Below are positions 7,914-15,956 of a stretch of DNA of 64,000 nucleotides, piece by piece. Location: the NCBI GenBank assembly GCA_016888885.1, contig CP069437.1, positions 1,054,001 to 1,118,000 on the forward strand, read 5' to 3'. Each line of letters begins with the position of its first letter. Positions within the stretch are counted from its first letter, which is position 1. A program made the position numbers and the translations under genes. This DNA comes from Faucicola sp902506215 (GTDB taxonomy: Bacteria; Pseudomonadota; Gammaproteobacteria; Pseudomonadales; Moraxellaceae). The notes beneath the pieces were generated by a model, which had not been told where the DNA came from, searched no databases, and was given only the letters and a program-made list of their open reading frames with translations.

Positions 7914-8205
7914 AACTTAAGAGATAATAAAGAAATTGAGCAGTTGAAGATGTTTGCCAAACAAAATCTTTTGTAGGTACTTCTCCAATACAAGAATAGA
8001 TTGCTACAACAAAGGCTTGTATTGTATTGCTGTACCAATACTCATTACTGAATATTCTAAAAAAAGGTTGATGTAACCTATTAAGTTCTAGGGTGATTTT
8101 ATTTAAATCCATTTGATTTACACTTATGTTTCGAGTAATAAGGGTTCTTATAAAATTATCAACCTGATGAAAAATACCAATTGATTGCATGTTAATTTCT
8201 GACAT
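7882..8205 (-). pseudogene. N-terminal part of the Gp2-like protein, running into the IS end
   Basis: The first 95 or so codons (MSEINMQSIGIFHQVDNFIR... to FLYYLLSY) are native; the last eight or nine residues (PTLNTFKRG) are encoded by the IS end. Without the IS, the codon after LLSY continues as EKMVRYSLDSQ, exactly the frame of 6326-6916. The native start at 8203-8205 has GGAG 9 nt upstream, and that Shine-Dalgarno sequence lies inside a perfect 10-bp inverted repeat. No known domain is recognised in this N-terminal part. Confidence 0.72.
7914..7920. repeat. Target-site duplication of IS982 copy 1 (right)
   Basis: AACTTAA matches 6925-6931. Confidence 0.8.
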
Positions 8206-8632
8206 TTATAGACTCCATTTGATTGATTCCATATCAAATGGAGAAACTATAAATTTTTAGGTTAAGGGCTTAAAAGATAATAAATAATATATATACCTGC
8301 TCACAATCTGAACTACTTGACTGAAAAAATTAAGCTATTTTCCAGTAAACAATACAGTAAAATTTTTTATTTCATCTATATTTTTCACTTATAATGCAGA
8401 TGGAGTTAGCTCATAACTCTAATAATGTTATAAATTGATTTTCTTCATATTACCGAGTCTTTATCTACACATAAAATTTTTATAAATCAATAATTTATTA
8501 AAAATCACGTAAAAATAAGCTTATTGTTTTCTTATTTATATTTAAAAATATTTTTATTGAAATATTGTTTAAAACAGTTTATTTTTATATTATAAATTTA
8601 TTAGAAATTAAATAATTTAATAGGTAAAAGTT
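8206..8632. other. AT-rich divergent regulatory region (427 bp) of the island
   Basis: No gene is supported here. The stretch is very AT-rich and separates the divergent starts of the Gp2-like gene (leftward) and the 403-aa gene (rightward), so it must hold both promoters. Visible structure includes the 10-bp inverted repeat at 8214-8242 and a smaller dyad GAGTTA...TAACTC near 8404-8420. The extreme AT content next to an HUH-type gene would also fit a replication origin, but I see no iterons to prove it. Confidence 0.5.
8214..8242. promoter_or_regulatory. 10-bp inverted repeat covering the Gp2-like gene's ribosome site
   Basis: TCCATTTGAT (8214-8223) and ATCAAATGGA (8233-8242) are perfect reverse complements with a 9-nt gap. 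On the minus strand the inner arm contains the GGAG that precedes the start at 8205. The repeat could be an operator for autoregulation, or an mRNA hairpin that hides the ribosome site. Confidence 0.55.
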
Positions 8633-8773
8633 ATGAATAATGAATTTAATATCGATTTATGGATAAGCAAATTAAATAAAAGAGAAGTTAGTTTTTTATT
8701 ATATCTATTTCAACAAAGTTATCCTAAATTAATAATTGATAACCCCACTCTCAACACTTTTAAGCGGGGTTGA
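8633..8773 (+). pseudogene. N-terminal 36 codons of the disrupted 403-aa island protein
   Basis: The frame starts at ATG 8633 (MNNEFNIDLWISKLNKREVS) and reads to LIID at 8740 before entering the IS, where it stops after NPTLNTFKRG at 8773. Removing the IS and one target repeat continues the frame as LIID-NNHSYLKSIIDQ into 9731-10832. GGTAAAAGTT precedes the ATG. This is the 5' piece of one gene, not an independent gene. Confidence 0.72.
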
Positions 8774-9723
8774 AACAAAAAAGGCATGAACTTAAACTTT
8801 AATCAATGACCAAAAAGATTAGAGGATAAGCCATGCCCATTGATGAATTTATCATTAAAATCTATCTAATGGTAGATGACTACTACAAAAAGATTGTAAC
8901 AAACCGGCTAAGACAAGGCGGATATGCACCAAAGCTAACCGACAGTGAAATTATCACCATGGAGATAGTGGGTGAGTTTTTACAGATGGACACCGATTCG
9001 CAAATCCATCAGTATTTTAAACAGCATTGGCAAACATGGTTTCCACAAATAGGCTCATATCCAAACTTTGCCAAGCAATGCGTCAATTTGTTACAAGTAA
9101 AAACTTTGATACAACAGCATATCGTTAAACAGCATGGGCAAGACAACATTCATTTTATTGATGGCTTTCCCATTCCGGTGTGTCAATATGCCAGAGCCTA
9201 TCGGCATAAAACCTTCAAATACGAAGGCAGTTATAGTTACTGTGCCTCAAAGCAACAAAAATATTTTGGCTTTGAAGGACATTTACTTATTAATCTATCG
9301 GGCATGATAACCAATTTTACCTTTGCCTCTGCTAAGATAGATGAAAGGCTTGTTGCACCTGATATGCTTGATAATATCAAAGGCTTGTTAGGTGCAGATA
9401 TGGGCTATATTAGCCCTGATTTATCTGAGTATTGCTTTAAGCGATGTGTTGATTTGCAAACACCGCTTAGAAAAAATATGCCCGATAAACGACCAATCAG
9501 TGTACTTAATCGTCTTAAAAATGCTCGTCGCAATATTGAGACGGTGATTGGTCAGTTATCACAGCGGTTTAACATGCAAAAGGTGAGAGCTAGAGATTTA
9601 TGGCATTTATCCCACAGATTTATGCGTAAAATCTTGGCTCATAACTTCTGCTTTGTAATCAATAAACAGTTAGGTAATCCCCCACTTCAGTTTGAATTGC
9701 TTATTTCAAGTTGAGAGTGGGGT
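8742..9723 (+). mobile_element. IS982-family insertion sequence, copy 2 (982 bp)
   Basis: This copy has the same ends (ACCCCACTCTCAAC inverted repeats), the same length and an identical transposase as copy 1, in the opposite orientation. The flanking direct repeat is TTGATA(A) at 8736-8741/2 and 9724-9729/30; the exact border is ambiguous by one base. It is inserted in codon 36-37 of the 403-aa gene. The two copies lie 828 bp apart as inverted repeats. Confidence 0.92.
8833..9714 (+). CDS. IS982-family transposase (copy 2)
   Basis: This 293-aa protein is identical to the transposase at 6941-7822, with the same candidate catalytic D, D and E residues and the same start context. The frame is intact. 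Its TGA overlaps the right IS end region, and a TTG inside the IS end (9711) opens a frame into the downstream host gene fragment. Confidence 0.93.
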   Translation: MPIDEFIIKIYLMVDDYYKKIVTNRLRQGGYAPKLTDSEIITMEIVGEFLQMDTDSQIHQYFKQHWQTWFPQIGSYPNFAKQCVNLLQVKTLIQQHIVKQHGQDNIHFIDGFPIPVCQYARAYRHKTFKYEGSYSYCASKQQKYFGFEGHLLINLSGMITNFTFASAKIDERLVAPDMLDNIKGLLGADMGYISPDLSEYCFKRCVDLQTPLRKNMPDKRPISVLNRLKNARRNIETVIGQLSQRFNMQKVRARDLWHLSHRFMRKILAHNFCFVINKQLGNPPLQFELLISS

Positions 9724-10832
9724 TTGATAACAATCATTCATACTTAAAAAGTATAATAGATCAAATTGATTTTAATATTTATGGTTATTATCCAAAAGTG
9801 CTTGATAATACTTTAAAGGGCGGATTAGTACCGCAAAATTATTTAGATTGGATTATAGAAGATTTAAGAAATAGTATATGGTTCTATGGGTATTATGGAA
9901 TTTTCCCATTGGTAAACTATATACATTTCCAGTTAAATCCTATGCCCTCTTTTATAGATAATTTGATTTTCAACATTGATATTGCAACCCTCACTAATAA
10001 CTATAATGAGTTGAATAGAAATCAGTACTTCAAAAATATGAGTTTTCCCCCTCTTAATATCAACAACCAAGAGCCTTTTCAAAAACAAGAAAATTTATCT
10101 GAGATAAATGATAAAGAAGATAATACATCCAATTTGCAAACTATGGATTTAGCAGCTAAAAAATATAGAGAATACACGGATTTAGCAGATAGTAAAATTC
10201 CGAAGTATGAGAATTTGACTACAAGTCAGTATCAAGCATTGAATACTGAAAACAACTTGACTCAAAGCGAAACTATTGATGAAACTACAGAGATTTTTGA
10301 CTCAAATAAACATCTAGATAATATCACTCCTTATCATCAGCAGTCGCAATACGGATTGAGTGAAAAAACTGCATATTTTAACCGTGCTAGGGTGGTATTT
10401 ATAGAAACCCGAACCCATCCTAAAGATTTAGAGTGGATTGATAAATCAAATGATTCTCAACTCATTTGGGCAATTGACTATTTGAAAAAAAATAATTTCT
10501 TGATATCACCGCTGAATTTTTATCCAAATGACGCAAAGCAAATGTTTGCTCAAATCTGTGCATCAATAGACTTAATCGCTATAAGAGAAAAAATAGCATC
10601 AGGAAACTTAGCCTACTCTCCAATACAAGAATTATTCCTACAGAAAATGCGAAATTCTTGGCATCAAAAGAACTTTAGAGATAAGAAAGAAAGTAATTCC
10701 GCGTTACAAAGCATAATGTCAAAAAAAGAGTATATGCAATTAGAGAAACTTTCTAGATATCATGGGTTAAAACCCTTAGAGTTCATAAATCAATTAGTAG
10801 ATAGCGAATATCAATCAATATTTAAAAGATAA
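9711..10832 (+). pseudogene. C-terminal bulk (about 367 codons) of an unrecognised island protein, cut by IS982
   Basis: I do not recognise this family. With the piece at 8633-8740 it forms one 403-aa protein. The N-terminal third is aromatic and compact (NIYGYYPKVLDN, YGYYGIFPLVNYIHF). A polar, Asn/Gln/Glu-rich linker follows (about residues 140-260 of the rejoined protein). A second folded part starts at RARVVFIETRTHPKDLEWID. The last 40 residues (MSKKEYMQLEKLSRYHGLKP) resemble ribbon-helix-helix DNA-binding or relaxase-accessory domains. The gene is divergent from the HUH-like gene, suggesting a partner in element replication or transfer; this is inference only. Confidence 0.7.
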
Positions 10833-10926
10833 GTTAATAAATTGCAGAGATTGTACACTGATATGTACATTGAATAAAATCAATTGAACATAAATACTAT
10901 TAAATCAAATAGTTATATATTGAAAA

Positions 10927-11002
10927 TGGTGCGCTCGGCGGGACTCGAACCCACGCCACAGGCTTCGGAGACCTGTACTCTATCCAGTTGAGCTACGAAC
11001 GC
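10927..11002 (-). tRNA. tRNA-Arg(CCG)
   Basis: A complete cloverleaf reads on the minus strand: acceptor GCGTTCG/CGAGCGC, anticodon loop CTCCGAA giving anticodon CCG, T-loop GGTTCGAGTCC, discriminator A and encoded CCA. Its 3' end faces the accessory region, and tRNA-Arg(CCG) is a common integration target. That makes it the likely attachment site of the island at left. No second copy of its 3' end was noticed in the window. Confidence 0.95.
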
Positions 11003-11279
11003 TTATTGGCATTGAAAAAAAGCAGTGGGCTATTTTAGCAAACTTTTCGTGCAATAAGCAAATCATCAAAATTACTGCCAAAAACTGCTTGGCAAAGTTG
11101 ATAGCACATATCAAATAAGCATAGCTTTTTCAGATAATTTTCCCTTATAATAGTATGGAAAATAAATCTGTGTAACATTTATCGCATCAACGGATACAAT
11201 CGAGCAATCTAATGGCTCATATTATCCGCTTTAAAAGTATTACGATAATTTAATTCACCTGTTTGAGAGAACGTGACGA

Positions 11280-11873
11280 ATGAAAAAAGTAGTGATGTTA
11301 TCAGCGGTTACTATGCTAAGTCTTGCTGGTATCGCTGTCAGCCAAGCTGAGGATAAAGCCAGTGCCCCCGCAGCGGCATCAGCTACCGCTAGCGCTTCAA
11401 GTACCGCGACTGCCTCAAGTACTGCAACTGCTTCAGCACCTGCATCCTCTGCCGCCCCCGCAAAAAAGGAAGCAGAAAAAGCACCTGAAGATCCACCTCA
11501 AGTTGCAAAATTGGTTGCATTATACCCAAATCTAATCGCACGTATTGCCCCCCAAGGTAAAGTTTGTTTTGAAGGTAAAGAGTGTGATATCACTATTGCC
11601 GCTGCATTGGGCGCCGCTGATCCAAACAAACCACGTGAAGGCAAAGTAATTTATGAAGGTGTTTGCCATACTTGTCACGCAGCAGGTCTGTTAGGTGCAC
11701 CAAAATTTGGTGATAAAGGCGCTTGGGGTCCCCGTATCGCTAAAGGTACCGCTACCCTTCACCAACACGCGCTACAAGGCTTTAACGCTATGCCAGCCAA
11801 AGGTGGTAACGCTGATTTGCTCGATGTGGAAGTGACCAACGCGGTTGATTATATGGTGTCTCAAGCCAAATAG
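11280..11873 (+). CDS. Cytochrome c5-family protein with long Ala/Ser/Thr linker
   Basis: This is a 197-aa periplasmic or membrane-tethered c-type cytochrome. A signal peptide covers about residues 1-23 (cut after SQA). A low-complexity Ala/Ser/Thr/Pro stretch (about 27-62) then spans the periplasm, and a cytochrome c5-like domain follows. The haem site is C129-H-T-C132-H133, with M171 (FNAMPAKGGN) as the likely axial ligand. A further Cys pair, C96/C102, may form a disulfide. The linker DNA holds 18-bp repeats. GAGAG lies upstream of the ATG. It probably donates electrons to terminal oxidases or nitrite-linked enzymes; the partner is unknown. Confidence 0.85.
   Translation: MKKVVMLSAVTMLSLAGIAVSQAEDKASAPAAASATASASSTATASSTATASAPASSAAPAKKEAEKAPEDPPQVAKLVALYPNLIARIAPQGKVCFEGKECDITIAAALGAADPNKPREGKVIYEGVCHTCHAAGLLGAPKFGDKGAWGPRIAKGTATLHQHALQGFNAMPAKGGNADLLDVEVTNAVDYMVSQAK
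11394..11435 (+). repeat. Imperfect 18-bp tandem repeat in the cytochrome linker
   Basis: Two near-identical 18-bp units (11394-11411, 11412-11429) and a partial third start with GCTTCAAGTAC or GCCTCAAGTAC and encode a six-residue Ala/Ser/Thr unit. Copy number changes would alter linker length without a frameshift. Confidence 0.6.
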
Positions 11874-11890
11874 TCATTTTTAGCCCAGAT

Positions 11891-11917
11891 AAAGCCTATC
11901 AACTGATAGGCTTTTTT
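11891..11917 (+). terminator. Rho-independent terminator after the cytochrome gene
   Basis: A stem of at least 9 bp (AAGCCTATC with GATAGGCTT) around the 4-nt loop AACT is followed by a T-run. It lies 18 nt past the cytochrome stop. Confidence 0.9.
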
Positions 11918-12032
11918 AATTGTATCATTGATATAATTTAGCTTAACCACTATAAACTTAGTGCAGTCAAATCTTTAAACTGTCCAACCCATCCCCATTA
12001 AGGTCTCACCTTTAACTAGAACATGCATTGCT

Positions 12033-12992
12033 ATGGCAAACTTTGACACTACCATCCCTGCTCTAAAAATCACCCAGCTCACCAAAACCTACCCAAATGG
12101 TTTTGCCGCACTCAAAGGCATTGATTTGACTGTACCCCAAGGTGGATTTTTTGCCCTACTCGGTCCCAATGGTGCGGGTAAATCCACCACCATTGGTATT
12201 ATCAGCTCGCTATTTAAACCCACCTCAGGCTCGGTAGAAATTTTTGGGGTAGATTTGCTTAAACAGCCTGCCAAAGCCAAGCAGTTTTTAGGTGTGGTGC
12301 CGCAAGAATTTAACTTTATGCAGTTTGAAAAAATCGAAGATATTTTGATTACCCAAGCGGGCTATTTTGGTATACCTCCCAAGCAATCTCGCCCGCGTGC
12401 CGAAAAACTGCTTAAAGCATTGGGGCTTTGGGAAAAACGCGACGACAAAGCGCGTATGCTCTCTGGCGGTATGAAACGCCGTTTGATGATTGCGCGTGCT
12501 TTAATGCACCATCCCAAACTGCTGATTTTGGATGAGCCGACTGCAGGGGTGGATATTGAACTGCGCCGCTCGATGTGGGATTTTATGCAGCAAATTAACA
12601 CGGAAGAAGGTACGACGATTATTTTAACTACCCATTACTTAGAAGAAGCTGAGCAACTGTGTAAAAACATTGCTATCCTTGACCAGGGTGAAATTCGTAT
12701 CAATACCGATATGAAAAGTTTGCTTACCAGCCTTGATATGGAAAGCTTTGTGTTTGACTTGGCGCAACCTTATCCCGCACCCATTACTTTAACCAATGTG
12801 GTAAAAACCAAGCAGCCAGACCCGTTGACCCTTGAAGTCACACTCAAAAAAGGCAACAGTTTAAATGATGTCTTTGCCCAGTTAACTGCTCAAAATATTC
12901 AGGTAGCGAGTATGCGTAACAAAACCAATCGCCTTGAAGAGTTGTTTTTGAGGATTGTTGAAAATAATTTGACTGAAAAATTGGAGAATTAA
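12033..12992 (+). CDS. yadG: ABC transporter ATP-binding protein (YadG-like)
   Basis: This 319-aa nucleotide-binding subunit of an ABC-2 type exporter carries Walker A GPNGAGKST, the signature LSGGMKRR, Walker B LLILDEPTAGVD and the H-loop TTHYLEEAE. A C-terminal extension (about 225-319) matches the DrrA/YadG group. The permease gene starts one base after its stop, so the two are translationally linked. The substrate is unknown; YadGH-type pairs are thought to export lipids or drugs. The first ATG at 12033 has no strong ribosome site. Confidence 0.88.
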   Translation: MANFDTTIPALKITQLTKTYPNGFAALKGIDLTVPQGGFFALLGPNGAGKSTTIGIISSLFKPTSGSVEIFGVDLLKQPAKAKQFLGVVPQEFNFMQFEKIEDILITQAGYFGIPPKQSRPRAEKLLKALGLWEKRDDKARMLSGGMKRRLMIARALMHHPKLLILDEPTAGVDIELRRSMWDFMQQINTEEGTTIILTTHYLEEAEQLCKNIAILDQGEIRINTDMKSLLTSLDMESFVFDLAQPYPAPITLTNVVKTKQPDPLTLEVTLKKGNSLNDVFAQLTAQNIQVASMRNKTNRLEELFLRIVENNLTEKLEN

Positions 12993-12993
12993 C

Positions 12994-13767
12994 ATGGATT
13001 TTCAGCACCAGTTGGTTGCATTTAACACCTTGTTAGTCAAAGAAATCCGCCGCATTCTTCGCATTTGGCCGCAAACACTGTTGCCCCCTGCCATCACCAT
13101 GAGTTTGTATTTTATCATCTTTGGTAAAATGATTGGCGCGCGCGTTGGCGATATGGGCGGTGTCTCCTACATACAGTTTATCGTGCCTGGCTTGATTATG
13201 ATGTCGGTGATTACCAATAGCTACTCCAATGTGGTATCGAGTTTTTTTGCCACCAAGTTTCATGGTAATATCGAAGAGATGCTGGTCAGTCCGATTTCTA
13301 AACATACCATTTTACTAGGTTTTATCGCTGGCGGTTTGTTTCGGGGGTTGACCATTGGCGCGATTGTGACGGTGCTCGCGTTGTTTTTTACTCAGTTATC
13401 ACTGATGCACCCATTTGTCACGATTTTTACCGTGGTGATGACCTCAGCATTGTTTTCGCTGGGCGGTATGATTAATGCGGTATTTGCGCGCTCGTTTGAT
13501 GATATTTCCATCGTACCCAGTTTTGTGTTGACACCTTTGACATATTTGGGCGGTGTGTTTTATTCACTTAAAGATTTATCGGGATTTTGGCAAAACATAT
13601 CGCTACTAAACCCCATTGTTTATATGGTCAATGCTTTTCGCTATGGTATTTTGGGTCATTCAGATGTCAATGTATGGTCATCTTTGGTGGCGATTGGGAT
13701 TTTTACCGCGATATTTTATGGCATTGCGTATTATCTTTTAGCAGATGGCTCACGCGTTCGTTTATAA
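12994..13767 (+). CDS. yadH: ABC-2 type transporter permease (YadH-like)
   Basis: This 257-aa inner-membrane subunit has about six hydrophobic helices (for example residues 33-51, 62-80, 107-130, 143-167, 176-195 and 230-250). The ABC-2 permease hallmark region GGVFYSLKDLSGFWQNI lies before the last helices. ATG follows the yadG stop after a single base, with GGAG in the end of yadG. It forms the exporter with the upstream ATPase. Confidence 0.88.
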   Translation: MDFQHQLVAFNTLLVKEIRRILRIWPQTLLPPAITMSLYFIIFGKMIGARVGDMGGVSYIQFIVPGLIMMSVITNSYSNVVSSFFATKFHGNIEEMLVSPISKHTILLGFIAGGLFRGLTIGAIVTVLALFFTQLSLMHPFVTIFTVVMTSALFSLGGMINAVFARSFDDISIVPSFVLTPLTYLGGVFYSLKDLSGFWQNISLLNPIVYMVNAFRYGILGHSDVNVWSSLVAIGIFTAIFYGIAYYLLADGSRVRL

Positions 13768-13796
13768 CTTAGATAACTTAGTTAAATTAAAAAAAT

Positions 13797-14648
13797 ATGA
13801 AACCACTTGAAACTCACGGTATTTTGGGTCAATCCACTAGCTACCCAAAAACCTACGCCCCCGATATGCTCTACCCTATCCCTCGCGCATTAGGACGAGC
13901 AAAGCTGGCGCTGCCTGCTGACGCCTTAAGTATCGGCATGGACTGGTGGCAGGTTTTTGAAATGTCTTGGCTGAATTCACACGGCATATCACAGGTGGCA
14001 ATGGCGCGCCTTGCCATCCCTGCCACATCAGACTACATTGTCGAATCAAAATCGCTCAAACTTTATTTTAATAGCCTAAATTTCACTGAATTTGACAATC
14101 AACAAGCTGTTAAAGCAGCGGTGGAAAAAGATTTATCGGCTTGTCTAAAAACCGATGTGACGCTTGAGATTTTTGAGGTAAACATCGCAAATAGCTTAGC
14201 CATCAGCGCGCCACAGGGTGACTGCATCGATAACGCGTTGGATAGTAGCGATAAAAAAATCGCCATTGTCAGTGATGTCGATCCTTCAAGCTTGACCGTT
14301 ACCCATCACGGCGCCTCGGATAGCCAGTTACAAATTTTGCATTCGCATCTGCTGCGCTCAAACTGCCCTGTCACCAATCAGCCAGATTGGGGAACACTGG
14401 AGATTCAGATAGATAGCCAACCGATTGACCGAGCAGGACTGCTTGAGTATATTTTGAGCTTTCGTCAGCATAATGGCTTTCATGAACAATGCGTGGAGCA
14501 AATTTTTAGTGATTTAACCCAAGCTTTTGCGCCAAAAACGCTCATGGTACGCGCATGGTACACACGCCGCGGCGGGATCGATATCAATCCTTGTCGGGTG
14601 AGTGATATCAGTTTGTTGCCGCCACCGTCACGGCTCAACCGTCAGTAA
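13797..14648 (+). CDS. queF: NADPH-dependent 7-cyano-7-deazaguanine reductase
   Basis: This enzyme reduces the nitrile preQ0 to preQ1 in queuosine biosynthesis. The 283-aa length is that of the long, two-domain (tandem T-fold) form as in E. coli. The QueF motif is ESKSLKLYFNSLNFTEF, and the nucleophile lies in NCPVTNQPDWG as C190, the same number as in E. coli QueF. The NHGF-type motif HNGFHEQCVEQIF is also present. The ribosome site is weak (an A-rich leader only). It sits downstream of yadGH with a 29-nt gap and might share their transcript. Confidence 0.96.
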   Translation: MKPLETHGILGQSTSYPKTYAPDMLYPIPRALGRAKLALPADALSIGMDWWQVFEMSWLNSHGISQVAMARLAIPATSDYIVESKSLKLYFNSLNFTEFDNQQAVKAAVEKDLSACLKTDVTLEIFEVNIANSLAISAPQGDCIDNALDSSDKKIAIVSDVDPSSLTVTHHGASDSQLQILHSHLLRSNCPVTNQPDWGTLEIQIDSQPIDRAGLLEYILSFRQHNGFHEQCVEQIFSDLTQAFAPKTLMVRAWYTRRGGIDINPCRVSDISLLPPPSRLNRQ

Positions 14649-14787
14649 TAATCGCTAATAATAATCGCCAGTAAGCTAGTCGCATTTTTATCAAAAAAAG
14701 CGTATGCTATGTTTTTTCAAAAATTTTCTGCCTCAAACTAAAGTTACCTAACAGTTGATGGCAAGCAATACCCAGAAGGATTACCGC

Positions 14788-15828
14788 ATGCAAGCAGTCG
14801 GTCAACTCATGCTTGATATTGAAGGCACAGCGCTTAGCCTAGCAGACGAAGCACTGCTACGCCAACCGGAAGTTGGCGGCGTGATTTTGTTTGGGCGTAA
14901 TGTAGAAAGCCCTGAGCAAGTACGCGAACTGACTGATAGTATGCGTGCCATCAAACCCAATATTTTAATTGCCGTTGACCAAGAAGGTGGTCGTGTCGCT
15001 CGCTTACGCGCCGGTTTTTCGCCGCTACCTGCGATGGGTAAACTCGGCGAAAGGTTTGAGCATGACCCTATCACTGCGCTCGATCTTGCCTATTGCGCGG
15101 GCTATTTGATGGCAAGCGAAGTCCTAGCGGTTGGGATTGATTTTAGTTTTGCGCCTGTACTTGATATCAATGGGGTGAGCCGCGTCATTGGTGATCGCGC
15201 GTTTCACGCCCATCCGATTGCAATCACCGCCTTATCTGCTGAATTCATGCGCGGCATGAAGCTTGCCGGAATGGCAACCACGGGCAAGCATTTTCCCGGT
15301 CACGGCTCAGTTGCCCCTGATTCTCATGTGGATGATGCCACCGATGAGCGCAGTTATGATGAGATTCGCCAATACGATATGCAGCCATTTATTCGCAACA
15401 AGCCCCTACTGGATGCACTCATGCCCGCTCATGTGGTATTTAGCAAAGTTGATAACAAACCTGCAGGGTTTTCATCGATTTGGCTGCAACAGATTATCCG
15501 TGGCAAATTAGGATTTAATGGGGTATTGTTTTCCGATGACCTGTCGATGAAAGCGGCACATGTTGCCGGTGATGCAGGTGACCGTATTGCGGCTGCCTTA
15601 ACGGCAGGTTGCGATATGGGATTACTGTGTAATGACCGCCCTGCTGCCTTGGTTGCGCTTGAGCGTTTGCAAAAACAGCCGACACTGCTCAATACCACCA
15701 GCCAACATCGGTTATCTACCATGAAAGGCAATATCAAAGGTTGGCGGGGCTCACTGGCCGACTCAGCCAAAGACTGGTCACATTGGCAAAGCAGTCAGCG
15801 TAAGGTGCTAGAAAATTTCTTTGCATGA
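14788..15828 (+). CDS. nagZ: Beta-N-acetylhexosaminidase of peptidoglycan recycling
   Basis: This cytoplasmic family-3 glycosidase removes GlcNAc from GlcNAc-anhydromuropeptides during cell-wall recycling and influences AmpC induction. With the start at 14788 (AGAAGGA upstream) it has 346 aa and begins MQAVGQLMLDIEG, aligning with known NagZ N-termini; upstream starts at 14755/14758 lack a ribosome site. Visible are DQEGGRVARL, the family signature KHFPGHG near residue 167 with its mobile-loop histidine, and the nucleophile region FSDDLSMKAA. Confidence 0.95.
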   Translation: MQAVGQLMLDIEGTALSLADEALLRQPEVGGVILFGRNVESPEQVRELTDSMRAIKPNILIAVDQEGGRVARLRAGFSPLPAMGKLGERFEHDPITALDLAYCAGYLMASEVLAVGIDFSFAPVLDINGVSRVIGDRAFHAHPIAITALSAEFMRGMKLAGMATTGKHFPGHGSVAPDSHVDDATDERSYDEIRQYDMQPFIRNKPLLDALMPAHVVFSKVDNKPAGFSSIWLQQIIRGKLGFNGVLFSDDLSMKAAHVAGDAGDRIAAALTAGCDMGLLCNDRPAALVALERLQKQPTLLNTTSQHRLSTMKGNIKGWRGSLADSAKDWSHWQSSQRKVLENFFA

Positions 15829-15880
15829 CTCTGCTTGAAACAAGAAAATTTAAAACGAGCAACTTTCAAAAAAAAATTTA

Positions 15881-15910
15881 AAAAAAGCAACGCGGCAACG
15901 TTGCTTTTTT
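15881..15910 (+). terminator. Terminator after nagZ (probably bidirectional)
   Basis: A 12-bp A/T-flanked stem (15881-15892 with 15899-15910; core GCAACG/CGTTGC) has a 6-nt loop and a T-run on the plus strand plus a matching A-run on the other side. It would also serve the convergent minus-strand gene at 15957. Confidence 0.85.
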
Positions 15911-15956
15911 TATGGCTACTTTTTCATAGCTATTTTTTTAGCTATATTTTGATTCA

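Noticed and set aside
8742..9723. Composite transposon formed by the two IS982 copies
   Set aside because: The 828 bp between them are native halves of two genes continuous with the outer parts, and each copy has its own target repeat, so they are two separate insertions.
10833..10926. Direct repeat of the tRNA-Arg 3' end as attachment site within the window
   Set aside because: I saw no second copy of the GGTTCGAGTCC...GCGCACCA end anywhere in the left 10 kb; the other site must be outside.
11323..11535. Plus-strand frame inside the cytochrome gene
   Set aside because: It is an out-of-frame shadow of the Ala/Ser/Thr repeat giving a Pro/Leu/Gln-rich peptide, with no ribosome site.
13797..13800. 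preQ1 riboswitch before queF
   Set aside because: Only 29 nt separate the permease stop from queF and no C-rich aptamer-like hairpin is present.
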